Source: CBIHON01 sp966211965 (lineage in GTDB: Bacteria > Pseudomonadota > Gammaproteobacteria > Burkholderiales > Burkholderiaceae_D). Taken from it: 64,000 nt of DNA. The notes under the pieces were generated by a model. It ran no database searches, had not been told where the DNA came from, and saw nothing but the letters and a program-made list of their open reading frames with translations. Made by a program: the position numbers and the translations under genes. This document shows positions 15,774 through 24,034 of the stretch, one piece after another (position 1 is the stretch's first letter; every line of letters begins with the position of its first letter). The DNA lies in NCBI GenBank assembly GCA_966211965.1, contig CBIHON010000002.1:1-64000 (forward strand), given 5' to 3'.

Positions 15774-17156
15774 TTACCTCTTGATCGCAAAGCTGTTGAC
15801 GTAAGCATTGGCGCCGGCGGCATCGAATTCCTTGCCCATCACCTTGAATTTCGTGTAGCCGCCGTCCGGCGCGGCCTGTCCCAATTCCTTCATATGCTTT
15901 TTGGCGTCGGTCAGCAGGAAGACCTTTTCTGCAATTGCCTTGTAGTCGACATCGCCCTTGATGTAACCCCAGCGCTTCATCTGGCTCAGGATCCACACGC
16001 CCATCGAATGCCAAGGCATCGGATCGAAGCCGGCGCGGGTTGGCACGTTCTTGATATTGCCGAGGCCATCGGCGAATTTGCCTGTCAGCACCTGCGCCAC
16101 CACCGTCTCCGGTTGGTTGAGATAGGCTGCCGGGGAAATCACTTTCGCGACCAACGAGCGATGCTTCGGATCATTCGCCATTGCCGCAGCATTCAATACC
16201 GCACGGAACAGCGCCGCGAAGGTGTTTGGATTCTGCTTGACGAATTCGTCGGAGGTGCCGAAGGCGCAGCACGGATGACCGTCCCAGATATCCTTGGACA
16301 GGATGTGGATGAAGCCGACTTCGTCGTATACCGCGCGTTGATTGAACGGGTCCGGGCCGAGGAAGCCGTCGATATTGCCGGCGCGCAGATTGGCCACCAT
16401 TTCAGGCGGCGGCGTGACGCGCAGCTGCACATCCTTGTCCGGATCGATGCCGTGTTCCGCGAGATAATAGCGCAGCAGGAAATTGTGCATCGAGTATTCG
16501 AACGGGATTGCGAACTTGAAGCCCTTCCATTGTCTCGGATCGCGCTTGTCCTTGTGCTTGACGTGCAAGGTGATGGCCTGGCCGTTGATGTTCTGGATCG
16601 TCGCTACCCGCATCTGGACCGGATTGGAACCCAGCCCCATCGACATCGCCAGAGGCATTGGCGACAGGAAGTGCGAGGCGTCGAATTCCTTGTTGACCAT
16701 CTTGTCGCGGATCAGCGCCCAGCCGGCGGTCTTGTTGAGCGAGACGTTCAATCCCTGCTTTTTGTAAAAGCCCATCGGGTCGGCCATGATCAGCGGCGCT
16801 GCGCAGGTGATGGTGATGAAGCCGATCTTCAGATCCTTTTTTTCAATCGCGCCGTTTTGTTCCTGCGCCATCGCTTGCAGCGAACTCAAAGGCAAGAGGC
16901 TGGCAATCGCGGCGCGCGCAGTGTTGGCGCCGACTGCGCGCAAGAAATCGCGGCGCAGGCTGTCTTGCGGAAACAAGGCGCGCATCAGCGATTCTTCCAC
17001 CACGTCGTCGCTGAGCGTTTCCGGATTGCGCGCGCGCAGATCCATCTGGCGCTGTTCTTCCGCATTGTGTTCGGCCTGTGTGCCGTGCCGGCCGCACGAA
17101 CAGGACATCCGGCTCGAATGCTCGGGATCGTAGGGTTTGAAAATGGACTTCGACAT
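15774..17156 (-). CDS. cynA: Periplasmic cyanate/nitrate-binding protein (CmpA/NrtA family), copy 1
   Basis: Substrate-binding protein of 460 residues. An unusual ~65-residue N-terminal extension with SCSCGRH (18-24) precedes a twin-arginine signal (SLRRDFLRAVG, RR at 68-69), so export by Tat is likely. The mature domain has the NrtA-type signature IGFITITCAAPLI and a conserved GHPCCAFG segment. It lies directly upstream of the permease, so it is probably the main binding component of the cyanate importer; nitrate or nitrite remains possible. It is a paralogue of the next gene upstream, with conserved motifs throughout (SHFLSPMPLAMS, HNFLLRYYLAE, FLGPDPFNQRAV). Confidence 0.92.
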   Translation of the reverse strand: MSKSIFKPYDPEHSSRMSCSCGRHGTQAEHNAEEQRQMDLRARNPETLSDDVVEESLMRALFPQDSLRRDFLRAVGANTARAAIASLLPLSSLQAMAQEQNGAIEKKDLKIGFITITCAAPLIMADPMGFYKKQGLNVSLNKTAGWALIRDKMVNKEFDASHFLSPMPLAMSMGLGSNPVQMRVATIQNINGQAITLHVKHKDKRDPRQWKGFKFAIPFEYSMHNFLLRYYLAEHGIDPDKDVQLRVTPPPEMVANLRAGNIDGFLGPDPFNQRAVYDEVGFIHILSKDIWDGHPCCAFGTSDEFVKQNPNTFAALFRAVLNAAAMANDPKHRSLVAKVISPAAYLNQPETVVAQVLTGKFADGLGNIKNVPTRAGFDPMPWHSMGVWILSQMKRWGYIKGDVDYKAIAEKVFLLTDAKKHMKELGQAAPDGGYTKFKVMGKEFDAAGANAYVNSFAIKR

Positions 17157-17435
17157 CGGGTGTGCTCCTTTTTTATTTATATGTATGAATGAAACTGATC
17201 TGATGCATTAGCTAAAGCCTGGAGCCTGTCATGACCCCATTGTCACCCCAAGCAAACAATGCCTCAAGTTGGCGGGCACACGCACCGCGATCCGGCGCGT
17301 CGCAACAACGTGGTGCGGCCTGCACGAATTTCGTGCGCGGGCCGCGTCCGTGTGGTTGCGCCGACGCCGTCTACTTTTCCTCTGCACCGGTTGCCGCAAG
17401 ATGCTTGCCAGCCGGGGCGCGGAAATGCCGGGGTC
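17157..17435 (-). other. Spacer between tandem binding-protein genes
   Basis: 279 bases between the two binding-protein genes, long for an operon. I see no ORF with a ribosome site and no clear sigma-54 promoter. It may hold a second promoter or a processing site that makes copy 1 more abundant than copy 2. Confidence 0.4.
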
Positions 17436-18821
17436 TTATGTGCTGCGCGAAATCGCAAAACTCTTCACATATTCGGCCGGCTTTTCTGCGTCGAACACTT
17501 TCCCCATGATGCTATGTTTGCGGTATGCGCCCTTGGGAGGAGTCCAGCCGGCTTCCAGCATGTGTTTCTTGGCATCGGTCAGGCGGAAGATCTTTTCCGC
17601 AAGCTGGGTGTAATTCACATCGCCCTTGATATAGCCCCAGCGTTTCATCTGCGTCAGCATCCAGACGGCCATGCTTTGCCACGGCACGGGATTGAAGATC
17701 GCACGATCCGGTACGGAGTTGGTATTGCCCAGGCCATCGGGGAATTTGCCGGTCAGGACTTGGGTGATCACTTCCACCGGCTGGTTCAAATAGGCGGCCG
17801 GCGCGATCGTTTTTGCCATTGCAACCCGGTCGGTGGAAATGGTGGCGATCAGCGACGCACCGATGATGGCCCGGAACAAGGCGGCGAAGGTATTGGGATT
17901 TTTCTGAACGAACTCATCGCCGGCGCCGAACGCACAGCAAGGATGGCCGTCCCAGATATCCTTGGACAGAACGTGGATGAAGCCGACGCCATCAAAGACG
18001 GCGCGCTGGTTGAACGGATCCGGTCCGAGGAAACCGTCGATTGTTCCATCTCTTAATTTTTCCACCATTTCCGGCGGCGGCACGGGGATGATTTTCAGGT
18101 CGGTATCCGGGTCGACCCCGTATTCCGCGAGGTAGTACCGCAGCAGGAAATTGTGCATGCTGTAGACGAACGGCACTCCGAGCGTGAAGCCTTTCCATTG
18201 TTTCGGTTCGCGTCGGGTTTTGTGTTTGAGATGCAGCGTGATGGCTTGCCCGTTATTGTTCTGGATCGTCGCCACCGAGGTTGGAAAAGGCTCGCCGCCA
18301 AGGCCGAGCGACATGGCCAGCGGCATCGGGGACAGGAAGTGCGAGGCATCGTGTTCCTTCTTGACGATTTTTTCGCGAATCATGCCCCAGCCTGCCGTCT
18401 TGACGAGTTGGACGTTCAAGCCCTGTTCGCGATAATGGCCAAGAGGTTCCGCCATGATCAGCGGCGCCGCGCAAGTAATCGCGATGAAGCCGATTTTCAG
18501 GTTTTTTCGCTCCAGATTCCCACCGCCTTCTTGCACCATGGCTTGCACGCTGGCGATCGGCACGACGCTTGCAATTGCTGCCATCGCGGCATTGCGGCCA
18601 ACCGCATTCAAGAATGCCCGGCGCGTCGGTTCATGGGGGAACAAGGCCTTGACCATCGACGCTTCGACGAAATCATGCGCCACGGCTTCCACCGTGCTTG
18701 GCCGCTGTGAACCGTGTGCAGCGTCGTGGTCAAGCGGGGCGTGATCGCCGCCACAGGCGCAACCGACCAGCAGACCTCGGTTGGCATCGTAGGCATCGTG
18801 TTTGAAACGCTGATCTGGCAT
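17436..18821 (-). CDS. Periplasmic cyanate/nitrate-binding protein (CmpA/NrtA family), copy 2
   Basis: Tandem paralogue of 461 residues with the same architecture as copy 1: CACGGDH (21-27) in a long N-terminal extension, then a twin-arginine signal (TRRAFLNAVG, RR at 67-68), then an NrtA-type domain with IGFIAITCAAPLI and GHPCCAFG. The ATG at 18821 is chosen for its ribosome site (AGGAAGG); an upstream in-frame start would add 39 unrelated residues. It is the first gene of the cyanate operon. Two binding proteins for one permease suggest different ligands or affinities, such as cyanate and nitrate, which is inference. Confidence 0.92.
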   Translation of the reverse strand: MPDQRFKHDAYDANRGLLVGCACGGDHAPLDHDAAHGSQRPSTVEAVAHDFVEASMVKALFPHEPTRRAFLNAVGRNAAMAAIASVVPIASVQAMVQEGGGNLERKNLKIGFIAITCAAPLIMAEPLGHYREQGLNVQLVKTAGWGMIREKIVKKEHDASHFLSPMPLAMSLGLGGEPFPTSVATIQNNNGQAITLHLKHKTRREPKQWKGFTLGVPFVYSMHNFLLRYYLAEYGVDPDTDLKIIPVPPPEMVEKLRDGTIDGFLGPDPFNQRAVFDGVGFIHVLSKDIWDGHPCCAFGAGDEFVQKNPNTFAALFRAIIGASLIATISTDRVAMAKTIAPAAYLNQPVEVITQVLTGKFPDGLGNTNSVPDRAIFNPVPWQSMAVWMLTQMKRWGYIKGDVNYTQLAEKIFRLTDAKKHMLEAGWTPPKGAYRKHSIMGKVFDAEKPAEYVKSFAISRST

Positions 18822-19755
18822 GGAGATACCTTCCTGAAGAAAAATGTAATGAACGGCCGGCGCTTGTGGTCCCAATACTTCCAATACTCGATGAACTAAC
18901 GGTTGGGCAACCAATGGCTCGGTACAAATTGCCAGCAAGACGGACGCGAGTTTTGCTCTGCAGTAGGCAATGCGCCTGCCAGCAGCAATGGGCCGCTATT
19001 GCAGGCCTGCGTCGCGGCTCGGAGAGATGCTTACAATCTGCGGCGCTCGATGACCTCTTGTAACTGTGCTACGTGGATATATCGGGATGCGGTTAATGAC
19101 AAGCTTGCCGCCTCAAGGGCTTGTTGACGTTGAAATGATCGAGGCGCCGATACTGCTGCGGTGCGTCGGGTAAGCAAGGATGCTTTGCGCATATATTGGC
19201 CTTATTCACGAAAGTCCGCATGGGCGGTCTAGGATATTTGGCTGCCCTGTCGGTAATGGTAATGACGCGGGCTTCTTAGCTTTGCGTGCCATCTTTTCAA
19301 CTGATAGTTATCGTACAACTTGGCCATTGTACAATTTGCCTAAAAGTTGTGCCACTGTGCAACATGCAAACCTGCAATTATTTTTATGGCGGTGGAGATG
19401 GGGAGGCCAAGAGCCTATCCCAATAGGGGCCAAGCCTGGCCTTGCAGTCCCTCGGCAGCGGGGACTGTGTTGTTCGTCGTGGCCCTGCCAGCCGTCCTCC
19501 CCGTCCTTGCAAGCTACTGTTGTTTCGCAGGCGGATCGCTTGCGATCCGAATTCCCTGCTTCACCCTTGTCCGCGCTGCCGGGGAACCGCAATCCAGGGC
19601 CGCTCCTTACCGGCGTTCCCTACTGGGATAGGTTCTTGGCGGGCCGCCGGCTCATAAGGATCAATTTACTCGCCGCACAGTTTCAGCATTGAGCAAGAAC
19701 ATTCAATACTGCGCCTCGGTCCCGGCCTCAAACTGACCGCCAGGAGGTCACCATT
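18822..19755. other. Long intergenic region
   Basis: About 930 bases with no supported gene. It holds the upstream side of the cyanate operon, an inverted repeat GTACAA-N8-TTGTAC at 19313-19332, and dispersed repeat copy B at 19411-19635. The 170-codon open frame at 19180-19692 runs through copy B, lacks a ribosome site and has no recognisable features, so it is not accepted. Confidence 0.6.
19411..19635. repeat. Dispersed inverted-repeat element, copy B
   Basis: 225 bases. The ends are GAGCCTATCCCAATAGGG (19411) and CCCTACTGGGATAGGTTC (ending 19635), an almost perfect inverted pair of 18 bases. The interior contains CCTTGCAGTCCCTCGG, a palindrome-rich centre (GCGGATCGCTTGCGATCCG) and GCAATCCAGGGC, which recurs in copy C. 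It is the longest of the three copies. There is no ORF for a transposase. Confidence 0.7.
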
Positions 19756-20670
19756 ATGGGATCAAGATTTGTTCCGTATTTGCAGTTGGCGCTGGCGATG
19801 GCGATCGTCGGCAGTTCGGTTGTTGCCGGCAAGATGATTACGGCAAGCCTGCCGGTCATGCTGTCGTCTTGTATCCGCTTCGCGATCGCTGCGCCGGTGC
19901 TCATTTTCGTGTTGTTGGCACGCGAAGGCAGGCCGAAGCTGCCATCCCGAGCCGATATATTCACCTTGTTGTTGCAAGCCTTGTGCGGGGTATTCCTGTT
20001 CTCGGTGTTTTTGCTGTACGGCGTGCAATACACCGGCGCCATCGAAGCGGGTTTGATCACCGGCACCTTGCCTGCGGTGACATCGGCGCTGGCCGTGCTG
20101 CTGTTGCGCGAGCGGCTCAACGCCTGGCAGTGCGCCGGTATCGGCTGTGCGGTGTTGGGAGCGGTCTTGCTCAATATCCTGGGGCCGGAGCAGGCGGGCG
20201 GCACCACGTCAAGCGTGCTCGGCATCGGCCTGGTGTTTGCCGCGGTGGTGTGCGAAGCCTTGTTCGTGGTGCTGGGCAAGCGCACCGATGGGCGCGTGTC
20301 GGCGTTGACCATTGCCACTGCGATGAGCGTGCTGGGTTTCCTGCTGTTCTTGCCGTTCGCATTGTGGGATGCGTGGCATTTCGATTTTTCGCGCAGCACG
20401 TTCGTCGACTGGTCGCTGGTGGCATACTTCGGGTTGGTGGTGTCGGTCGGTGCGTTCTGGCTGTTCTACGCCGGTCTGTCGCAGGTGCCGGCGTCGGTTG
20501 CGGGGGCCTTCATGGCTTTCCTGCCGCTTAGCGCGGTGCTGTTGTCCGCACTGGTTCTGGGCGAGCCGATCCGCCCCTTGCATGTGGTGGCGGGCGTTTG
20601 CGTGCTGGCCGGCATCATGCTGGCATCGGTCGGGCCGGTACATTCTGAAAGTCCGTGTCATGGAAAATAA
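19756..20670 (+). CDS. EamA/DMT family transporter
   Basis: Ten-helix inner membrane exporter of the drug/metabolite transporter superfamily, 304 residues, with two EamA repeats (about 10-135 and 155-290). The motif ALVLGEPIRPLHVVAG at the end of the second repeat is typical. A consensus AGGAGG ribosome site supports the ATG at 19756. It overlaps the next gene (GNAT) by 11 bases, so the two are co-translated. Family members export amino acids or other metabolites; the substrate here is unknown. Confidence 0.92.
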   Translation: MGSRFVPYLQLALAMAIVGSSVVAGKMITASLPVMLSSCIRFAIAAPVLIFVLLAREGRPKLPSRADIFTLLLQALCGVFLFSVFLLYGVQYTGAIEAGLITGTLPAVTSALAVLLLRERLNAWQCAGIGCAVLGAVLLNILGPEQAGGTTSSVLGIGLVFAAVVCEALFVVLGKRTDGRVSALTIATAMSVLGFLLFLPFALWDAWHFDFSRSTFVDWSLVAYFGLVVSVGAFWLFYAGLSQVPASVAGAFMAFLPLSAVLLSALVLGEPIRPLHVVAGVCVLAGIMLASVGPVHSESPCHGK

Positions 20671-21211
20671 GCTTGCCCTGAGGAATGCGTTGAGCACCGA
20701 TGTGCCGGTGATGCGCACATTCATTTTCGAACATGGCGCCAATCAATGGAATTTTCTGCCCGAAGACGGTGTCGCCGCGCATCTTGCCGATATCGAAAAC
20801 GGCGCCACGCAAGCCGTGCTCGGGATCTTGGACGGCGAACTCGCCGGCTTTGTGACCTTCATGGCAAGCAGCGCGCTTTCCCGCTACCAGACCGGGGCGG
20901 GAAAGGAATCCGGCCATGGCTACATTTGCGAAGCCGTGGTGCATCGCGCGCATGCCGGCAAAGGAATCGGCATGCGGCTTTTGCAGGAGGCGGTTGCGCA
21001 GCTGGCGGCACAGGGTTTCAAGGAGATTTTCATCGAACGGCACGAGGAAAACCTGGCCTCTGCCGGTATGATGCGCAAGGCCGGGTTCGTCGAAATCGAT
21101 GTGTTCGATGATCCCGAGCGCAGAGTGTCCGGATCGCGCCGCACCAGCGTGTGCAAATTCGTCATTGCACCGGCAGCACCCCGTCCTCGTCCTCCCGCAC
21201 CTCCGCCTTGA
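20660..21211 (+). CDS. GNAT family N-acetyltransferase (PhnO/Pat-like)
   Basis: Acetyltransferase of 183 residues. Motif A is visible as VVHRAHAGKGIGMRLLQEA (about 93-111), and the C-terminal NLASAGMMRKAGFVEI strand is typical of GNAT. It starts 11 bases inside the upstream transporter gene, which suggests modification and export of the same compound, by analogy with resistance pairs (inference). The C-terminus is a Pro/Arg-rich tail (APRPRPPAP) encoded in the 50-base overlap with the convergent LysR gene, which suggests read-through extension of an older stop. Confidence 0.88.
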   Translation: MENKLALRNALSTDVPVMRTFIFEHGANQWNFLPEDGVAAHLADIENGATQAVLGILDGELAGFVTFMASSALSRYQTGAGKESGHGYICEAVVHRAHAGKGIGMRLLQEAVAQLAAQGFKEIFIERHEENLASAGMMRKAGFVEIDVFDDPERRVSGSRRTSVCKFVIAPAAPRPRPPAPPP

Positions 21212-22085
21212 TCCAGTTGCAAAATGCCTGCACCAGCGGCCGCGCCTCTGCCGACGGCGGGCGCAACAGGTAGAAGCGATACGGCCCGCGCACGCGTTGC
21301 GGGAACAGTCGCACCAGGCGGCCGGAACGCAGGTAAGCCGCGATAAAAGGTTCGGCCGCAATCGCCACGCCCTGGCCGGCGGCGGCGGTTTCCAGGGTCA
21401 GATAGGTGTGCGAAAAGCTCGGTCCGGCCAGCGCCGGGTAGCTCACGCCGAAAGCCTGCAGCCAGCGCGTCCAGTTGATTTCATCCGGAATGCGTGCCTC
21501 CACTTCGTCGTGCAACAGCGGTTGACGCAGCAGGTCGGCCGGGCCGGAAATATTCGCCGCCGCACGAAAGGCCGGGCTGCATACCGCGGAAAACCATTCT
21601 TCCATCAGCACTTCGGCCTTGAGTCCCGGATAAGGCCCGGTCCCCAGCCGGATCGCCACGTCCACGCCGTCGCGCTGGAAATCGGCGGTGTGGGTCGACG
21701 ACAATACGCGCATGTCGATTTCCGGATGCAATTCGCGCAGGCGTCCGAGGCGCGGCATCAGCCAGCTCGTCACCAGGGTCGGCATCGACGTCACTGTCAC
21801 CACGCGTTCGTCGCCGTGACGGCGCACTGCTTCCGAAGCGTCTGCCAACCCATCGAGCAGCGGATCGAGCGCCTCTGCATAGCGCTGTCCGGCCGTACTC
21901 AATACTACGCCGCGTGCCAGCCGGCGGAACAAGGCAACGCCCAGCCATGCCTCCAGTTGCTTGACCTGATGCGCGATCGCCCCGGCCGAGACGTGCAATT
22001 CTTCACCGGCGCGCTGGAAGCTGCCGTGACGGGCGGCGGCTTCGAAGGCGCGGATGGCGGGCAGGGGCGGGAGGCGACGCGACAT
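21162..22085 (-). CDS. LysR family regulator, GcvA type
   Basis: DNA-binding regulator of 307 residues. The N-terminal HTH (about 5-65, FEAAARHGSFQRAGEELHVS) starts with LPPLPAIRAFEAAA, which is diagnostic of the GcvA subgroup. The effector domain (about 95-300) has the GcvA-like pattern DFQRDGVDVAIRLG. It is divergent from a DMT transporter at 22231, the usual target arrangement, with a repeated 14-15-base motif between them. The 3' end overlaps the convergent GNAT gene by 50 bases. The effector is unknown. Confidence 0.93.
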   Translation of the reverse strand: MSRRLPPLPAIRAFEAAARHGSFQRAGEELHVSAGAIAHQVKQLEAWLGVALFRRLARGVVLSTAGQRYAEALDPLLDGLADASEAVRRHGDERVVTVTSMPTLVTSWLMPRLGRLRELHPEIDMRVLSSTHTADFQRDGVDVAIRLGTGPYPGLKAEVLMEEWFSAVCSPAFRAAANISGPADLLRQPLLHDEVEARIPDEINWTRWLQAFGVSYPALAGPSFSHTYLTLETAAAGQGVAIAAEPFIAAYLRSGRLVRLFPQRVRGPYRFYLLRPPSAEARPLVQAFCNWIKAEVREDEDGVLPVQ

Positions 22086-22117
22086 GACGATGAGACTTAA
22101 TTTAATTGGGTCTATGA

Positions 22118-22208
22118 CGCAAGAATATTGATTTGTTCGCAGCGGGGCAAGTCAATACACTTGGCTGCCGGTCGCGCTATCCTCAGATCGAGGCGCAAGA
22201 ATATTCAT
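22118..22208. promoter_or_regulatory. Repeated motif in LysR/DMT intergenic region
   Basis: CGCAAGAATATTGAT at 22118 and CGCAAGAATATTCAT at 22194 are direct repeats 76 bases apart in the 145-base gap between the divergent genes. Each contains the palindrome-like AATATT core, and the second has GAATATTC. They are good candidates for LysR recognition and activation sites. Confidence 0.45.
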
Positions 22209-22230
22209 CCTCATTATTAGAAAGATACTC

Positions 22231-23106
22231 ATGTCTCACCGCTCTGCCGTCATGCTGGTTTTGCTGTCCGCGCTCGGATTCGGCAGCATCGCAATGTTTG
22301 CCAAAATTGCTTACTCCGCCGGCGTCAGCCCTTCGATGCTGCTCACGCTGCGGTTCTTGCTGGCGGTCGCGGTGCTGGTGCCGGTGGTTTGGATCAAGCG
22401 TCTTGCCTTGCCGCGCGACCGGGTTCTGGCGGGCTTCATGTTGATGGGGGCGCTGTACACGGCGCAGGCCCAGAGTTATTTCACGGCGCTGATGTACGCC
22501 AGCAGCGGGCTGGTGTCCCTGTTGCTGTATGTCTATCCGGTGCTGGTGACTTTGCTTGCGGTGCTGCTCGGATGGGAAACGCTGAATCGGCGCACTGTGC
22601 TGCTGATGGCGCTGGCATTGACTGGCATTGCCATCACGCTGGGCGGCAAGCTGGAAGGCCGGCCGCTCGGCATCAGTCTCGGTTTGCTGGCGGCGGCGGT
22701 GTATGCGGTCTATATCTTGCTCGGCAATCGTTTGACGCAAGGCACGCATCCGCTGGCCGCGACCTTGGTGGTGCTGGCTGCTGCGGCGGCGGGCAACGGC
22801 ATATTTGCGGTGGTTGCCGGCGATACGCTGCCGCACGCCGCAAGCGCTTGGCTGGCAATCGCCGCAATCGCCCTGTTTTCCACTGCGATCGCGATTGCCG
22901 CGTTCCTGAGTGGGATCAAGCACATCGGCGCGGCGCAAGCGTCGATCATTTCGACGCTGGAACCGGTGATCACGCTTGGGCTGGGGGTGGCGCTGCTCGG
23001 CGAGAGCGTCAGCGGCAGTCAATTGCTGGGAGGAGTGCTGGTATTGGCGGCGGTGATCCTGCTGGCGCAGAGGCCGGCTTTGCGGCTGGCGCCGGCGTCG
23101 ACCTGA
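22231..23106 (+). CDS. EamA/DMT family transporter
   Basis: Inner membrane transporter of 291 residues with two EamA repeats and about ten helices. The pattern is typical: SALGFGSIAMFAK at the N-terminus and ALLGESVSGSQLLGG in the second repeat. It is only distantly similar to the DMT protein at 19756, so it is not a recent duplicate. Divergent from a GcvA-type LysR gene, which probably regulates it. A hairpin followed by eight Ts at 23250-23285 may end the transcript. The substrate is unknown. Confidence 0.92.
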   Translation: MSHRSAVMLVLLSALGFGSIAMFAKIAYSAGVSPSMLLTLRFLLAVAVLVPVVWIKRLALPRDRVLAGFMLMGALYTAQAQSYFTALMYASSGLVSLLLYVYPVLVTLLAVLLGWETLNRRTVLLMALALTGIAITLGGKLEGRPLGISLGLLAAAVYAVYILLGNRLTQGTHPLAATLVVLAAAAAGNGIFAVVAGDTLPHAASAWLAIAAIALFSTAIAIAAFLSGIKHIGAAQASIISTLEPVITLGLGVALLGESVSGSQLLGGVLVLAAVILLAQRPALRLAPAST

Positions 23107-23249
23107 TCACTTGCTGTCAACCCTCTGATCATTTATTTGAAGGAGAGAATGAGCGGGAAACAGCTGGGAGGAGGCTTTGAAGGTGTTGCGCGATTGCCTG
23201 CTCTGCGCAGAATATCGTAGTTAAATGATAAGGAATGGTATTAAAATGA

Positions 23250-23285
23250 GACAGTTAGCTTTTTGCTAAAGCTGTCGTTTTTTTT
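23250..23285 (+). terminator. Intrinsic terminator-like hairpin
   Basis: Stem GACAG-TTAGC pairs with GCTAA-AGCTGTC through a five-T loop (two-base bulge), followed by a run of eight Ts at 23278-23285. It ends the DMT transcript, or acts as an attenuator for the outer-membrane protein gene that starts 24 bases later. Confidence 0.6.
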
Positions 23286-23308
23286 ACTCACTTCCTTTCA
23301 AGGTTCTC

Positions 23309-24001
23309 ATGAAAATCAAATCCCTTGTTGCTTCCATCCTGATGTGCTGCGCTCTTCCCGCAGTAAATGCCGTCGCCGCTGATTTTACGCCTGGCGCCTA
23401 TATCCTCGGCGGTGTCGGCCGTTCCAACTTCGACATGAATTATTCTGATCAGGTCCGCTCCGCCTATGCCGGCAGCGGGTTTGCCGTTCAATCGGCCTCG
23501 CTCAACGGCAGCACCGATACCGGTTATCAGATCGGCGGCGGCTATCAGTTCCTGCCATGGCTTGGCGTTGAATTGACCTACGTCGATCTGGGCCGCCAGG
23601 ATGCCAACTATGCGGTGGTGCAAGGCGGCTCCGCAGTGGCGTCGACGCGCAGCGCGAATTACAAGATCGATGGTTTCAACCTGTCCGCCGTGGGCAGCTT
23701 CCCGGTCTCGAATGCTTTCTCGATCCTGGGCAAGGTTGGCGCCTTCCAATCGCGCCTGCGTTATTCGGAGTCGGGCGTAAATGCAACCGGCGGCAGCGCA
23801 TCGTTCTCCGCGCCGAGCGACCGTCAGACCAAGGTCAGCTTCGGCATCGGTGCGGAATATCGCGCCACCGACAAGATCTCGGTGCGCGCAAACTGGGATC
23901 GCTTCCGCGACATCGGTTCCGATTTCCGTTTGACCGAAACTGAAAACGGACGCTTCGGCCACGTTGATCTGTATTCGATCAACGTGCTGTATCGCTTCTG
24001 A
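23309..24001 (+). CDS. Outer membrane beta-barrel protein (OmpA-like transmembrane fold)
   Basis: Outer membrane protein of 230 residues with a signal peptide ending AVAA at about residue 24. The mature part alternates short amphipathic strands (GAYILGGVGRSNFD, WLGVELTYVDLG, KVSFGIGAEYRAT), and the C-terminal strand ends in Phe (YSINVLYRF), as needed for BAM-mediated insertion. Length fits an eight-stranded barrel related to the OmpA N-terminal domain or OmpX. No peptidoglycan-binding domain is present. Role unknown. It is preceded by a terminator-like hairpin and a consensus-poor leader. Confidence 0.88.
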   Translation: MKIKSLVASILMCCALPAVNAVAADFTPGAYILGGVGRSNFDMNYSDQVRSAYAGSGFAVQSASLNGSTDTGYQIGGGYQFLPWLGVELTYVDLGRQDANYAVVQGGSAVASTRSANYKIDGFNLSAVGSFPVSNAFSILGKVGAFQSRLRYSESGVNATGGSASFSAPSDRQTKVSFGIGAEYRATDKISVRANWDRFRDIGSDFRLTETENGRFGHVDLYSINVLYRF

Positions 24002-24034
24002 TGTGGCGCCGGGTTTCCTGCCCGGCTTGCCATA

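Noticed and set aside
14305..15804. 499-codon plus-strand frame
   Set aside because: Antisense to the ABC transporter ATPase and permease genes, with no recognisable motif or ribosome site.
18822..19100. Possible sigma-54 promoter for the cyanate operon
   Set aside because: I looked for the GG-N10-GC pattern upstream of both binding-protein genes and did not find a convincing match.
19180..19692. 170-codon plus-strand frame upstream of the DMT exporter
   Set aside because: Runs through dispersed repeat copy B, has no ribosome site and no conserved-looking segment.
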